The notes: generated by a model not told the origin, from the sequence alone. DNA of 63,379 nt from Shewanella hanedai (GCF_007197645.1 NZ_VKGK01000031.1:1-63379), one strand, 5' to 3'; shown: positions 9,178 through 18,316, counted from the first letter of the stretch. Made by a program: numbers and translations.

Positions 9178-10395
9178 ATGACCTTAGGTGTAGGCGGTTC
9201 AACCGCAGAGCAAGAGCTAGCAAAATTAACCGACATGACTCAAGGCACAGGGCCTATCAGTCATGAAGAATTTACCGGGCGTATTGAAAAAGCCCAAGCA
9301 TTAATGATTGCTCAGGGAATTGAAGCTATCTACGTTAATGCGGGAACCAACTTATACTACTACACTGGCACACGCTGGTATGCCAGTGAGCGTATGGTGG
9401 GTGCCATTATTCCTGCAAAGGGTGAGCTTGAATATATCGCACCAGCATTTGAAGTGGACACGCTGCTAGGCTTTATGGTCATCGAAGGCAAGGTGAACAC
9501 TTGGCAGGAAGATGAAAGTCCTTATGCTTTATTTGGTGATGTATTAGCACAGATGGGCATTGATAGCGGCAAAGTGGGCATCGATGAATCTGCTGCCTTC
9601 TTTATCTTTGATGGCGTGCGTCAAGCCCACAGCCAGTTTGATTATGTGAATGCTAAATCAGTCACAGCAAGGTGTCGTATGATCAAGTCTGCTACAGAAC
9701 TTAGCCTGCTTCAGCGTGCGAAAGACATGACGTTAGAAGTGCACAAAGCCGTTGCTCGTATTCTGTGTGAAGGGATCACTGTCGGTGAAGTTGAGGCCTT
9801 TATTAATGAGGCTCACAAACGCGTAGGCGCACCTGCTGGTTCGTACTTTTGTATCGTCCTCTTTGGTGAAGACAGTGCCTATCCTCATGGGGTTAAATCA
9901 CCTAAAGTACTGGATTTAAATGATACAGTGCTTATCGATACAGGTTGTCAGTTACAGGGCTATAACTCTGATATTACCCGTACATTTGTATTTGGTACTC
10001 CAAGTCCTCGCCAGCGTGAGTTGTGGCAATATGAGCAAGATGCGCAAATTGCCGCATTTGATGCCGCTAAAATTGGTGCCACTTGCGCCAGTGTAGACAG
10101 AGCTGCGCGTGACGTACTTGAAGCGGCAGGTTTTGGTCCAGGTTATAACGTACCAGGTTTACCTCATCGCACCGGTCATGGTATAGGTTTAGATATCCAT
10201 GAATGGCCCTATTTAGTGCTTAATGATCAAACCCCACTTGCGGCAGGCATGTGTTTTAGTAACGAACCCATGCTATGCGTTCCTGGCGAATTTGGTGTAC
10301 GTCATGAAGATCACTTTTACATGACTGACACCGGCCCAGTTTGGTTCACTAAGCCCGCTCACTCAATCGATGATCCGTTCGGTTACGAAGCGTAA
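9178..10395 (+). CDS. M24 family metallopeptidase, Xaa-Pro dipeptidase/aminopeptidase type
   Basis: The 405-residue protein has an N-terminal creatinase-type domain (to about 175) and an M24 pita-bread domain with metal ligands in LIDTGCQLQGYNSDITRTF, HRTGHGIGLDIHE, SNEPMLC and GVRHEDHF. This pattern fits a cytosolic prolidase/aminopeptidase that cleaves dipeptides or N-terminal residues next to proline. No signal peptide. A GGGTAAG ribosome-binding site precedes ATG. A strong hairpin terminator follows. Exact specificity, for example PepQ-like dipeptidase, is not certain. Confidence 0.88.
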   Translation: MTLGVGGSTAEQELAKLTDMTQGTGPISHEEFTGRIEKAQALMIAQGIEAIYVNAGTNLYYYTGTRWYASERMVGAIIPAKGELEYIAPAFEVDTLLGFMVIEGKVNTWQEDESPYALFGDVLAQMGIDSGKVGIDESAAFFIFDGVRQAHSQFDYVNAKSVTARCRMIKSATELSLLQRAKDMTLEVHKAVARILCEGITVGEVEAFINEAHKRVGAPAGSYFCIVLFGEDSAYPHGVKSPKVLDLNDTVLIDTGCQLQGYNSDITRTFVFGTPSPRQRELWQYEQDAQIAAFDAAKIGATCASVDRAARDVLEAAGFGPGYNVPGLPHRTGHGIGLDIHEWPYLVLNDQTPLAAGMCFSNEPMLCVPGEFGVRHEDHFYMTDTGPVWFTKPAHSIDDPFGYEA

Positions 10396-10417
10396 AAAGT
10401 CAATATTTTTCATGGTT

Positions 10418-10446
10418 AAAGGCATCCAAATTTAGTGGATGCCTTT
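10418..10446 (+). terminator. rho-independent terminator after the M24 peptidase gene
   Basis: AAAGGCATCC pairs with GGATGCCTTT around a short loop. It sits 22 bp past the stop codon. T run is short (CCTTTCC), so strength is moderate. Confidence 0.75.
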
Positions 10447-10649
10447 CCTGTTTTTCATGCAAATTAAATAAACTCCTTTTCTTCATTAAAACTCACCTCT
10501 AGCAATAAACAGTAAAATAATCACATTTTAAGTTATAAAAATCAGTAATTTAAAATATGTTAAATTATTGTGTTGCATATCAAGTCAAATTAAGTCTATT
10601 CTAAATAGCAGATGACAGCGTTGTCATCTAGCGCAGTAACTTACATATG

Positions 10650-10770
10650 TACAAAGGCAAACCAACTGAAAGGTTGGGACGCAAAGCTTCCGGTCTAAGG
10701 GGATAGTTTTGAGAAGGTCGCATTCTCAAAATAGTATTGTTCCTATGATAGCGGGGATGTTACAGGAAGT
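10650..10770 (+). promoter_or_regulatory. c-di-GMP-I (GEMM) riboswitch controlling the chitinase gene
   Basis: The conserved core is present: GGCAAACC (10656-10663), GAAAGGTTGGGACGCAAAGC, TCCGGTCTA, then a second arm ending ATAGCGGGGATGTTACAGGAA. These match the class I c-di-GMP aptamer, whose Vibrio Vc2 example has GGGCAAACC, GGGACGCAAAGC, CTCCGGCCTA and TAGCGGGG. The aptamer lies about 150 bases before the chitinase start. In Vibrio, GEMM aptamers control chitin-related and surface genes, so this arrangement is biologically consistent. The sign of the response cannot be told from the sequence. Confidence 0.93.
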
Positions 10771-10870
10771 TTCTTCATGTGGTATTTGACGACACTAAGA
10801 ACCGAAAAGGTCACGTCTCAGATGCTCATGGTATTAAGAATGGGTTTCACTCCTGTTCATGCTTTGCTTG

Positions 10871-10906
10871 CCTTATTGATAATTTATAAAAATAAAAGCA
10901 ATAAGG
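10871..10906 (+). promoter_or_regulatory. hairpin covering the chitinase ribosome-binding site
   Basis: CCTTATTG (10871-10878) is perfectly complementary to CAATAAGG (10899-10906), which contains the Shine-Dalgarno AAGGA for the ATG at 10914. The loop is AT-rich. Such a stem could hide the ribosome-binding site and act as the expression platform of the upstream c-di-GMP aptamer. This is an inference; no alternative antiterminator was worked out. Confidence 0.55.
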
Positions 10907-10913
10907 ACACCCT

Positions 10914-13499
10914 ATGATTAACACTAAACTCTCTCTGGCAGCGCTTATCGTCACCAGTACTCTTTCCACATCAGCTTATGCTGCAACGCCAGGGAAGCCG
11001 ACCATAGGTTGGGGCGAAACTAAGTTTTCCATTATAGAAGTAAACCAAGCTGCCACGGCTTATAACCAACTTGTGACAATTAAAGACGCCGCAGAAGTGT
11101 CTGTAAATTGGAACTTATGGAGTGGTGAGCTAGGTGACACTGCAAAGGTACTATTTGACGGCGTTGAGGTCTGGTCGGGCACTTCAACGGCGTCAGGTTC
11201 TGCCACATTTAATATCAGCCAAGGTGGTCGCTACCAGATGCAAGTGGCGTTATGTAATGCCGATGGTTGTACGTTAAGTGATGGGAAAGAGATCCTCGTT
11301 GCCGATACTGATGGCAGTCACCTATTACCGCTAGATACCCAATTTGGTGAGAATAATAGGCCTTATATCAATAAGTCAGGCAAGGTGGTTGGGAGTTATT
11401 TTGTTGAGTGGGGTGTTTACGGACGTAAGTTCCCTGTGGATAAGATGCCAACTAAAAATTTGACTCATATCCTCTATGGCTTCACGCCAATCTGTGGTGG
11501 TGATGGCATCAATGACAGCTTAAAAGAGATTGAAGGTAGCTTCCAAGCATTGCAGCGCGCCTGTAGTGGACGGGAAGATTTTAAGGTGGCGATTCATGAT
11601 CCATGGGCGGCAGTGCAGATGCCTCAAAGTGGAGTGAGTGAGCATTCAGATCCCTACAAGGGCAACTTTGGTCAATTGATGGCGCTTAAGCAAGCGCAAC
11701 CAGATTTGAAGATCTTACCCTCTGTAGGTGGCTGGACTCTGTCGGACCCTTTCTATTTTTTCGATGATGATGTGAAGCGTGCTCGTTTCGTTGCCTCGGT
11801 TAAAGAGTTCCTGCAAACCTGGAAGTTCTTTGACGGTGTCGATATTGATTGGGAGTTCCCTGGTGGTAACGGCGCGAATCCGAACTTAGGCAATCCTGAG
11901 ACAGACGGTGAAACCTATGTGCTCTTGATGAAAGATCTTCGTGCCATGTTAGATACGCTGAGTGCTGAGACAGGTAAAACCTATGAGCTTACATCAGCGA
12001 TCAGTGCTGGTGCAGATAAGATAGCCATGGTGGATTATCAAGCAGCGCAACAGTACATGGATAACATCTTTTTGATGAGTTATGACTTCTACGGTGCATG
12101 GTCAAACACTGACTTGAACCACCAGACTGCACTTTATGCTGCTAGTTGGAAGCCTGATACTAAGAATACCACTCAAATCGGCGTGAATGCATTGTTAGCA
12201 CAAGGTGTGACGCCTGAGAAAATCGTCATCGGTGCTGCCATGTATGGTCGTGGCTGGACTGGCGTTAGCGGTTACCAAGGTGGCAATCCGTTTACAGGCA
12301 CAGCAACAGGTAAAGTGAAAGGGACCTGGGAAGATGGTGTGGTTGATTACCGTCAGATAGCCAATGAGTACATGTCGGGTGAATGGCAGTATGAGTATGA
12401 TGAAGTTGCTGAAGCACCTTACGTCTTTAAGCCATCAACAGGGGATTTAATCACGTTTGATAATGCGCGTTCTGTCATTGCTAAAGGTCAGTATGTTACG
12501 GCTAATCAGCTTGGTGGCCTGTTTGCTTGGGAGATTGATGCCGATAATGGTGACATCCTCAATGCTATGCATGAAGGCTTAGGTCATGGAGAGGGCACAA
12601 CGCCGCCAGTGAATAAGGCGCCGATTGCCAATGCAGGCAGTGCTCAGAATGTCACCGGTCCAAGTGAAGTCGTGCTTGATGGCGGTTTGTCTCGAGATCC
12701 AGAAAACCAAGGGCTGACTTACGCTTGGACGCAAACATCGGGTCCTGCTGTGACACTTGTGAATGCTGACATGGCGCAAGCAAGTTTAAGTCTCAATGCA
12801 ACCGATACTGATGTTGCTTATAGTTTCTCGCTAACGGTGACAGATCCAGAAGGCTTATCAGCAACAGCTACCACATCGGTAACCAACATGGCGCCACAAG
12901 CTAACCGAGCACCGCAAGTCTCACTCGACTCTGCAGTCACCGTAGACTCTGCTCAGCAGGTCAGTATTGCAGCGACAGCCAGTGATGCCGATGGCGATAG
13001 CTTAACCTATAGCTGGACAGTACCTGTTGGGTTAACGGCAACGGGTCAATCTAGTGATTCCCTTGTGGTGACAGCACCTGCAGTGACTGAAGATACAACT
13101 TATAGCTTAAGTGTATTAGTGTCCGATGGTGCCCTTGATGCATCGGCTCAAACCGTGTTGACCGTCAAAGCTCCCACAAATGGTGGTTGTGAGACAAGCG
13201 ACCCAGATGCAGGAAATCATCCTGCTTGGGATAACGCCGTTACCTACAATGGTGGTGAGATTGTGAGCCATAACTGCTTGGTCTGGAAAGCTAAATATTG
13301 GACTAAAGGTAATGAGCCGACAGTAACGGCTGATCAGTGGACACTGCAAAGTAATGTTGAGATGGGGTGGAATGCAGGTGTTGCCTATAACGGCGGCGAG
13401 CAAACCACTCACAATGGACGTACTTGGCAGGCTAAGTGGTGGACAAAAGGTGAAGAGCCTGGTGTTGCCTCAGTCTGGAATGACCTTGGTGCCAACTAA
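10914..13499 (+). CDS. secreted GH18 chitinase, ChiA-like, with two CBM5/12 modules
   Basis: An 861-residue secreted enzyme. Signal peptide (residues 1-23, ...TSAYA), then a ChiA N-terminal FnIII-like domain (about 25-130), the GH18 barrel (about 155-555) with the DxxDxDxE motif as DGVDIDWEFP and catalytic Glu314, plus MSYDFYGAW. Two PKD/Ig-like linker domains follow (about 565-660 and 665-755), then two carbohydrate-binding modules of the CBM5/12 type, each with a W/K-rich TYNGGE...WKAKYWTKGNEP signature. It hydrolyses chitin outside the cell. The c-di-GMP aptamer upstream and a terminator downstream make it a single-gene unit. Closest to Serratia ChiA by motif spacing. Confidence 0.95.
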   Translation: MINTKLSLAALIVTSTLSTSAYAATPGKPTIGWGETKFSIIEVNQAATAYNQLVTIKDAAEVSVNWNLWSGELGDTAKVLFDGVEVWSGTSTASGSATFNISQGGRYQMQVALCNADGCTLSDGKEILVADTDGSHLLPLDTQFGENNRPYINKSGKVVGSYFVEWGVYGRKFPVDKMPTKNLTHILYGFTPICGGDGINDSLKEIEGSFQALQRACSGREDFKVAIHDPWAAVQMPQSGVSEHSDPYKGNFGQLMALKQAQPDLKILPSVGGWTLSDPFYFFDDDVKRARFVASVKEFLQTWKFFDGVDIDWEFPGGNGANPNLGNPETDGETYVLLMKDLRAMLDTLSAETGKTYELTSAISAGADKIAMVDYQAAQQYMDNIFLMSYDFYGAWSNTDLNHQTALYAASWKPDTKNTTQIGVNALLAQGVTPEKIVIGAAMYGRGWTGVSGYQGGNPFTGTATGKVKGTWEDGVVDYRQIANEYMSGEWQYEYDEVAEAPYVFKPSTGDLITFDNARSVIAKGQYVTANQLGGLFAWEIDADNGDILNAMHEGLGHGEGTTPPVNKAPIANAGSAQNVTGPSEVVLDGGLSRDPENQGLTYAWTQTSGPAVTLVNADMAQASLSLNATDTDVAYSFSLTVTDPEGLSATATTSVTNMAPQANRAPQVSLDSAVTVDSAQQVSIAATASDADGDSLTYSWTVPVGLTATGQSSDSLVVTAPAVTEDTTYSLSVLVSDGALDASAQTVLTVKAPTNGGCETSDPDAGNHPAWDNAVTYNGGEIVSHNCLVWKAKYWTKGNEPTVTADQWTLQSNVEMGWNAGVAYNGGEQTTHNGRTWQAKWWTKGEEPGVASVWNDLGAN

Positions 13500-13561
13500 G
13501 TTTCCATCGTTTAGTCATAGTTAGGCCATCGTTTTTCACTGTTCTTGATAACGATACTTTA

Positions 13562-13590
13562 TGAGGGAGAAACTATTCTCCCTCATCTTT
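13562..13590 (+). terminator. rho-independent terminator after the chitinase gene
   Basis: Perfect 10-bp stem TGAGGGAGAA / TTCTCCCTCA with a 4-base loop, followed by TCTTTT. It lies 62 bp after the chitinase stop. Confidence 0.88.
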
Positions 13591-13693
13591 TCCCATTAAA
13601 GATTATTGAATAGAGCATGTTAAAGACTGCAATTTTCACTTTGTAGTCACTAGCTGTGGGATTTAATCAGATAGTGTTATACGCCTTGGTTTA

Positions 13694-13719
13694 CAAAAAA
13701 CGCGCCATGAAGGCGCGTT
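13694..13719 (-). terminator. rho-independent terminator after the FKBP gene
   Basis: On the minus strand AACGCGCC pairs with GGCGCGTT around a short loop and is followed by TTTTTTGT, about 30 bp downstream of the peptidyl-prolyl isomerase stop. Confidence 0.88.
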
Positions 13720-13748
13720 AATGTATTTCTGTAGAGAGGCTTTAACGA

Positions 13749-14219
13749 TTAATCGATGCTGATTAATTCGACATCAAAAATTAGTACTGAGCCACCCACT
13801 ATTTTACCTGTACTGCGATTACCGTAAGCTAACGTGCTTGGAATATAGAAGCGGACTTTATCACCAGCAGTCATTAGCTGAACCCCTTCAGTCCAACCTT
13901 TAATGACGCGATTTAGTGGGAAGGCAATTGGCTCACCACGATCAACTGAACTGTCAAAAACCGTGCCGTCGATGAGAGTGCCGTGGTAATGCACTGTCAC
14001 TGTATCGCTAGCTTTAGGATGTACGGTGCCATCGCCTTTGGTTAAGACCTTATATTGCAATCCAGATAGAGTTTCAATCACCCCTTCCTTGTCTACGTTT
14101 TCAGCTAAAAACTTTGCGCCGATTTCAATGTTTTCCTGCGAGGCTTTTTGATTATTCATACTGGTAAAAAAGTAAAAAATTACACCTGCGATAACCACTA
14201 CGGCCAAAATCATTTTCAT
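13749..14219 (-). CDS. FKBP-type peptidyl-prolyl cis-trans isomerase, membrane-anchored
   Basis: A 156-residue protein with an N-terminal hydrophobic anchor (about residues 2-20) and an FKBP domain from about 50 to 155. Active-site sequences visible are VTVHYHGTLIDGTVFDSS, RVIKGWTEG, and FYIPSTLAYG, all standard for FKBP-type rotamases. It probably faces the periplasm and helps fold exported proteins. Shorter than FkpA/Mip, which carry a dimerisation domain of about 100 residues. Monocistronic. Confidence 0.92.
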   Translation of the reverse strand: MKMILAVVVIAGVIFYFFTSMNNQKASQENIEIGAKFLAENVDKEGVIETLSGLQYKVLTKGDGTVHPKASDTVTVHYHGTLIDGTVFDSSVDRGEPIAFPLNRVIKGWTEGVQLMTAGDKVRFYIPSTLAYGNRSTGKIVGGSVLIFDVELISID

Positions 14220-14319
14220 TTTTGATGTTCATCTTAGTTGAGAGTGAGCCCTATCATAACGAATCAGCAAGAGAGGGTATAGGATTGGAATAACCATGAC
14301 CTCAATTACTGGACGTTAC

Positions 14320-14934
14320 TTATAGATTAATCTGTGACAAGAATGTTTGTCCGGAAGGCGATAGAACCCAAATTAAAGCTGCAATGTTAAAGGCAATAGT
14401 GCACCAGAGTGTGATCCTAAAGCTGACTTTTTGTGATTTGTGTCGTAACCAGTTTTGTGCAATTAGGGCTCCTGGCCATCCTCCACACAATGACATGATT
14501 TGCAGGGTACTTTCTTTAGTACGCCATTTACCTTGTCGCGCTGCCGACTTGTCCATGGCGTAGGCGATAAGGGTAATGACGCTCATCAACAGATATATTA
14601 AGGGAAAGAGTATAGGCAATCGCTGCTGGTTGACTGCTACCGCTAGAATGATAAGTAAACAGAGAATTAGAAATCCCCTTAATTTGCCATTGCTTGAGCT
14701 TTTTGAACTGGTTTTTGGGGTCTTGTCACCGAATATACTGACTTGGTTGGCAGATTCACGTCCCTGTTTATCTTTTGCTAGTGTGAAAGTGAGAGTCTCG
14801 TTAATTTGTGGTCGTCTCTGGGAATGAGTAAACGATTTTATATGGACAAAGACCTTAGTTTGCTGGCCAATCGGTTTGATAAAACCAAAGCCTTTGTCGT
14901 CATCCCACTGGACAAGTTTTCCTTTAAATTTCAT
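14320..14934 (-). CDS. cold-shock domain fused to DUF1294 membrane domain
   Basis: The N-terminal ~65 residues form a cold-shock domain with the RNA-binding motif GFGFIKP and a second motif VFVHIKSF. A linker (residues 66-85) leads to four hydrophobic segments that match DUF1294, including the conserved MDKSAARQGKWRTKESTLQ and GGWPGALIAQNWLRHK sequences. Fusion of CSD to DUF1294 is a known arrangement in proteobacteria. It probably sits in the inner membrane with the nucleic-acid domain in the cytoplasm. Function unknown. Total length 204 residues. Confidence 0.9.
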   Translation of the reverse strand: MKFKGKLVQWDDDKGFGFIKPIGQQTKVFVHIKSFTHSQRRPQINETLTFTLAKDKQGRESANQVSIFGDKTPKTSSKSSSNGKLRGFLILCLLIILAVAVNQQRLPILFPLIYLLMSVITLIAYAMDKSAARQGKWRTKESTLQIMSLCGGWPGALIAQNWLRHKSQKVSFRITLWCTIAFNIAALIWVLSPSGQTFLSQINL

Positions 14935-15055
14935 CGCTAATTTAACTTTTTACTTTAGATTTCTCTAGTTTATCAGATTCGTTAATTCCTTGGGGGCATC
15001 ATGCTATCGAGGGGATTTCTGAAGAGGAGCTACTCATTACTCTGAAAGTGATCAC

Positions 15056-15117
15056 TAAGCTAATAGGGCATTTTGAACCCCATTAGCTTATCGTATCCGG
15101 CACTAGCCAGTGCCGGA
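15056..15117. repeat. two adjacent palindromes between the CSD-DUF1294 and DUF418 genes
   Basis: TAAGCTAAT/ATTAGCTTA (stem with GGG/CCC extension, 15056-15090) is followed by TCCGGCACT-AGCC-AGTGCCGGA (15096-15117). The second resembles short palindromic repeats common in Shewanella intergenic regions. The first could terminate the minus-strand DUF418 gene, though no T run is present. Confidence 0.6.
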
Positions 15118-15178
15118 ATATCTGTAGGTTTAATGATTTTTGCAATTCATTGTTCAATCTTCCTTTCGCTACAAGCTG

Positions 15179-16351
15179 CTACTCATTATTGACTTGAGCG
15201 ATGGGGGCTGAGGCTTTCGGGCTTGCGAGTTTACGCCACAGTTTCTCCAATGGTCCTTGATTAAAATACGTAAGGTACACACTGGCTAGGATTACTTGAA
15301 AGAGGGAAAAACTCAGGGCTATCATCATGTATCCAGGTCTATCTAGCGTTTGCATTAACGACGGATCGATATGCCTGAATAAAATGACGCCACAAATGGA
15401 TTGAAAAATATAGAGACTAAAAGCCAGCTTTCCGACGTTCTGCAGTGGTTTCAATATTGCTGCACGATTCTGGCAAATCTTCACCACAATATGAATGTAG
15501 ATAAGTGCCATAGGGATGGCGCTTGCGATGACTAAGACTTCAGAAAACGAGGCTAAATACACACTCGATGAGAATATGAATAGGTTATCTAAACTGGATA
15601 AAAACAGGGTTGCCACAGCAAATAAGATTAACTGCTTATTACTAAAGCCATGGATAAATATCCCTTTTCGGTATAGATACACGCCAAGTAACATGAGACC
15701 TGAGATAAGCCACATCAATGTAAGCGGAGTCATGAAAGCCATGGTGGCAAATATCATGAGTTGCATAAATAGTTGTTCCGAGTAGGGGCCACTCCAAATG
15801 AGGTATTGTTCCTCGAAAGCCTCTGATCCTCGTATTATTGCTGGCTCGGGTGAAAAAAGGCTCAGTGCGGTAAAAATAACAAATCCGATAATCATAAATA
15901 GAACGGACTTTTTTATGAGCATGGTGTTATCGAGTCTAATGTAACAGAGGCTTAAAAATCCGCTCAGACCATAGGCAAAAAGTATGTCACCTGACCAGAT
16001 AAAAATGCCGTGTATCACACCAAAAAATATCAGCCAGCTTAATCTGGATTTGATCAACACTAACGGGTTTTTATTCTCTTTTGAAAACCGATCAAACTGA
16101 ATCGCCAGCCCCACACCGAATAACATCGAAAACAGGCTGATAAATCGGGCTTCAAGGAAAAAGTTACTGAACATTTCAACGAGAATATCTCCCATGGGAG
16201 ATATCTCATGTTTCGCATAGCCATCGTAGTTGTTACCCATATAGAAGATATTTAAAAAGAATATCCCCAAAAGTGCTAACCCACGTATGGCATCTATATT
16301 CGCATTTCGATGTGGTGCAATATCTACTTTATCTGGTGTGAGATGTTCCAT
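15179..16351 (-). CDS. DUF418 family membrane protein (YeiB-like)
   Basis: A 390-residue protein with about 10 hydrophobic spans. The N-terminal RNANIDAIRGLALLGIFFLN motif and the C-terminal DUF418 region (CGVILFRHIDPSL... FNQGPLEKLWRKL) are both characteristic of the YeiB/DUF418 family. The family is distantly related to membrane acyltransferases and is thought to transfer acyl groups or transport something, but no function is proven. Inner membrane. Downstream is a pair of palindromes. Upstream, 66 bp away, a hotdog-fold gene runs in the same direction and may share its transcript. Confidence 0.85.
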   Translation of the reverse strand: MEHLTPDKVDIAPHRNANIDAIRGLALLGIFFLNIFYMGNNYDGYAKHEISPMGDILVEMFSNFFLEARFISLFSMLFGVGLAIQFDRFSKENKNPLVLIKSRLSWLIFFGVIHGIFIWSGDILFAYGLSGFLSLCYIRLDNTMLIKKSVLFMIIGFVIFTALSLFSPEPAIIRGSEAFEEQYLIWSGPYSEQLFMQLMIFATMAFMTPLTLMWLISGLMLLGVYLYRKGIFIHGFSNKQLILFAVATLFLSSLDNLFIFSSSVYLASFSEVLVIASAIPMALIYIHIVVKICQNRAAILKPLQNVGKLAFSLYIFQSICGVILFRHIDPSLMQTLDRPGYMMIALSFSLFQVILASVYLTYFNQGPLEKLWRKLASPKASAPIAQVNNE

Positions 16352-16417
16352 TTCTATTCTTTCCAGTCCCTTTATTAGCAGAAAAGAATATCACCATTTG
16401 TTGTTAGCTGTTAACTG

Positions 16418-16894
16418 TTACCTTTGAGGCTTTTCTGAAATCCATAGCTTTATCTCACCTTTCACTACAACGATCCCATTTGAGTCATATGCGGTAACAG
16501 GAACCATGAGATCGCCTGGCACCCATTGTTCAGGATTAACCTGAGCGACACAGCGAATGTCACTGCCTGCCTTAGCGGTATAATCTAAATTCATTCCTTT
16601 GGGGATCCAGCGCAGATGATGGGGAATAGAGGCTTCTGCCATGACACCCATCGCCATCTCTAGCCCATTACAGATGGCGATGACATGCACGGTTTTAATG
16701 TGGTTATGCACGGCATGACGTTTTTTAATTAAACATTCACAGCGATGGGGCCTAAGCTCAGTAATTAGTGGTTTGATGGTACCGAAATAGGGCGCCATAC
16801 GTGCCACCATGACTGAAAAGATTTTATTGCCAAAAGGTAAACGGGTGACCTTGTTATACAAAGCCATTACCTTAGTCGGTTTTTGTGTTGTCAT
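16418..16894 (-). CDS. hotdog-fold thioesterase-like protein (DUF4442/PaaI-type)
   Basis: A 158-residue protein with the hotdog fold typical of small acyl-CoA thioesterases. The motif HNHIKTVHVIAICNGLEMAMGV matches the central helix and HxNH-type region of DUF4442 proteins. Substrate unknown. No signal peptide, so probably cytosolic. Likely co-transcribed with the downstream DUF418 gene because of the 66-bp gap. Confidence 0.75.
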   Translation of the reverse strand: MTTQKPTKVMALYNKVTRLPFGNKIFSVMVARMAPYFGTIKPLITELRPHRCECLIKKRHAVHNHIKTVHVIAICNGLEMAMGVMAEASIPHHLRWIPKGMNLDYTAKAGSDIRCVAQVNPEQWVPGDLMVPVTAYDSNGIVVVKGEIKLWISEKPQR

Positions 16895-17134
16895 CGCGAT
16901 ATAGCCTGATTATTGTTATTCTGGTCGGATGAGTTAGGTTATCTGAATAACAAGCGATTAACAATATCTGTTTGTATCGCCCCCTATCTCAATTTTGTAT
17001 TCCAAAGTGGCGATATTATGGTTTTGTGTAAATTATTTTAAAAAATGAAGCAAAGTTCATTTTCACTTGTCTACCGATGAACCGTATAATCAGTTTTTTG
17101 TTATTTTAATTATTTTTCATATTAAGGATATAAA

Positions 17135-18094
17135 TTGAATTACCTGTTTACCTATTTAAAGGGCATGGCGATGGGCGCCGCCGATGTAGTACCTGGTGTC
17201 TCTGGTGGAACCATCGCGTTTATAACAGGTATTTTAGATACCCTATTAGAAAGCATTCGAAGGATTAACCCTAAGCTAATATCCGTGGTGAGAGAACAGG
17301 GAATAAAGAAGGCATTTGAGTATATTAATGGCCCCTTTCTTGTTTGTGTGTTCGGCGGGATATTAACCAGTATTTTCTCTTTTTCAAAGCTCATCACCTA
17401 TCTATTGGCCACTCATCCCATTCCCGTTTGGTCCTTCTTTTTTGGGCTTATTCTTATCTCTGTCATTCATATGCTTAAGCAAGTGAAAGGCTTTTCGTTT
17501 GTGCGACTTGTTTTGTTTGCAGTCGGTGCTGCGTTTGCTTGGGGTATCACCATGTTAAGTCCGATCTCTCTTGAGATGACTTATCTGAACATTTTCTTAG
17601 GCGGCAGCATCGCGATTTGTGCCATGTTATTACCGGGCATTTCAGGCAGTTTTATTCTGTTACTGTTAGGGCTTTATCCTCCCGTATTAGCGGCGGCTAA
17701 AAACTTCGATATTACTATTCTGGCAATTTTTGCATCTGGCTGTGTGTTTGGTTTGCTAACTTTCAGCCATCTATTATCAGCTTTACTTCGTAAATTCCAC
17801 GATGCCACATTGATCTTTTTAACCGGCTTGATGCTGGGTACATTAGGTAAAATATGGCCATGGAAAGAGGTCGTCAGCTGGCGAGTTAACTCATCTGGTG
17901 AACAAGTGCCTCATCTTGAACAGAATCTATCTCCGATGCAGTTTGAACACATTACCAGCCAACCCGCTCACATTGCTTGGGCTGTGACGGCATTAATCTG
18001 TGGTATATTGCTCGTCTGGGGATTGGAGAAATTTGCAGCACGCAGTGGTATGGAAACAGACAAGCCACTTGAAGATGAAAAGAGTAAAGGTTAA
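17135..18094 (+). CDS. DUF368 membrane protein, PopT-like undecaprenyl phosphate translocase
   Basis: A 319-residue protein with about 8-9 membrane spans. The family motif GAADVVPGVSGGTIAFITGI appears near residue 12 and a second repeat-like motif LLPGISGSFILLLLGLYPPVL near 168. DUF368 members have been reported as undecaprenyl phosphate (C55-P) flippases named PopT, which return the lipid carrier for wall synthesis. The start is TTG at 17135, because AAGGATATAAA precedes it; no ATG is available at that position. A lipoprotein gene begins 3 bp after its stop, so the two are co-transcribed and may be translationally coupled. Confidence 0.85.
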   Translation: MNYLFTYLKGMAMGAADVVPGVSGGTIAFITGILDTLLESIRRINPKLISVVREQGIKKAFEYINGPFLVCVFGGILTSIFSFSKLITYLLATHPIPVWSFFFGLILISVIHMLKQVKGFSFVRLVLFAVGAAFAWGITMLSPISLEMTYLNIFLGGSIAICAMLLPGISGSFILLLLGLYPPVLAAAKNFDITILAIFASGCVFGLLTFSHLLSALLRKFHDATLIFLTGLMLGTLGKIWPWKEVVSWRVNSSGEQVPHLEQNLSPMQFEHITSQPAHIAWAVTALICGILLVWGLEKFAARSGMETDKPLEDEKSKG

Positions 18095-18097
18095 CTA

Positions 18098-18304
18098 ATG
18101 AATTTGAATAAAGTACTACTTCTTACCGGACTTTTAGGTATTTCTGCTTGTGCAACATCCGTGTATGACAACGAGACCACTGATGAAAGAGTTCAACAGC
18201 AAGCCCAAGAAGATATGCGAGACCCTATGATTGAAAATAATGAGCGACTCATTAAAGAGGGAAGAGAAGATGAGTGGAAGAAAGACATTAGGAAAAACAA
18301 CTAA
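18098..18304 (+). CDS. small putative lipoprotein
   Basis: A 68-residue precursor with a lipobox (LLGISAC, Cys18) after an N-terminal hydrophobic segment, then a charged, acidic mature part of about 50 residues rich in Glu, Asp, Asn and Lys. It is probably lipidated and kept in the envelope. It starts 3 bp after the PopT-like gene. No domain was recognised. Adjacent terminator at 18317. Confidence 0.75.
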   Translation: MNLNKVLLLTGLLGISACATSVYDNETTDERVQQQAQEDMRDPMIENNERLIKEGREDEWKKDIRKNN

Positions 18305-18316
18305 ATAAATTTCATT

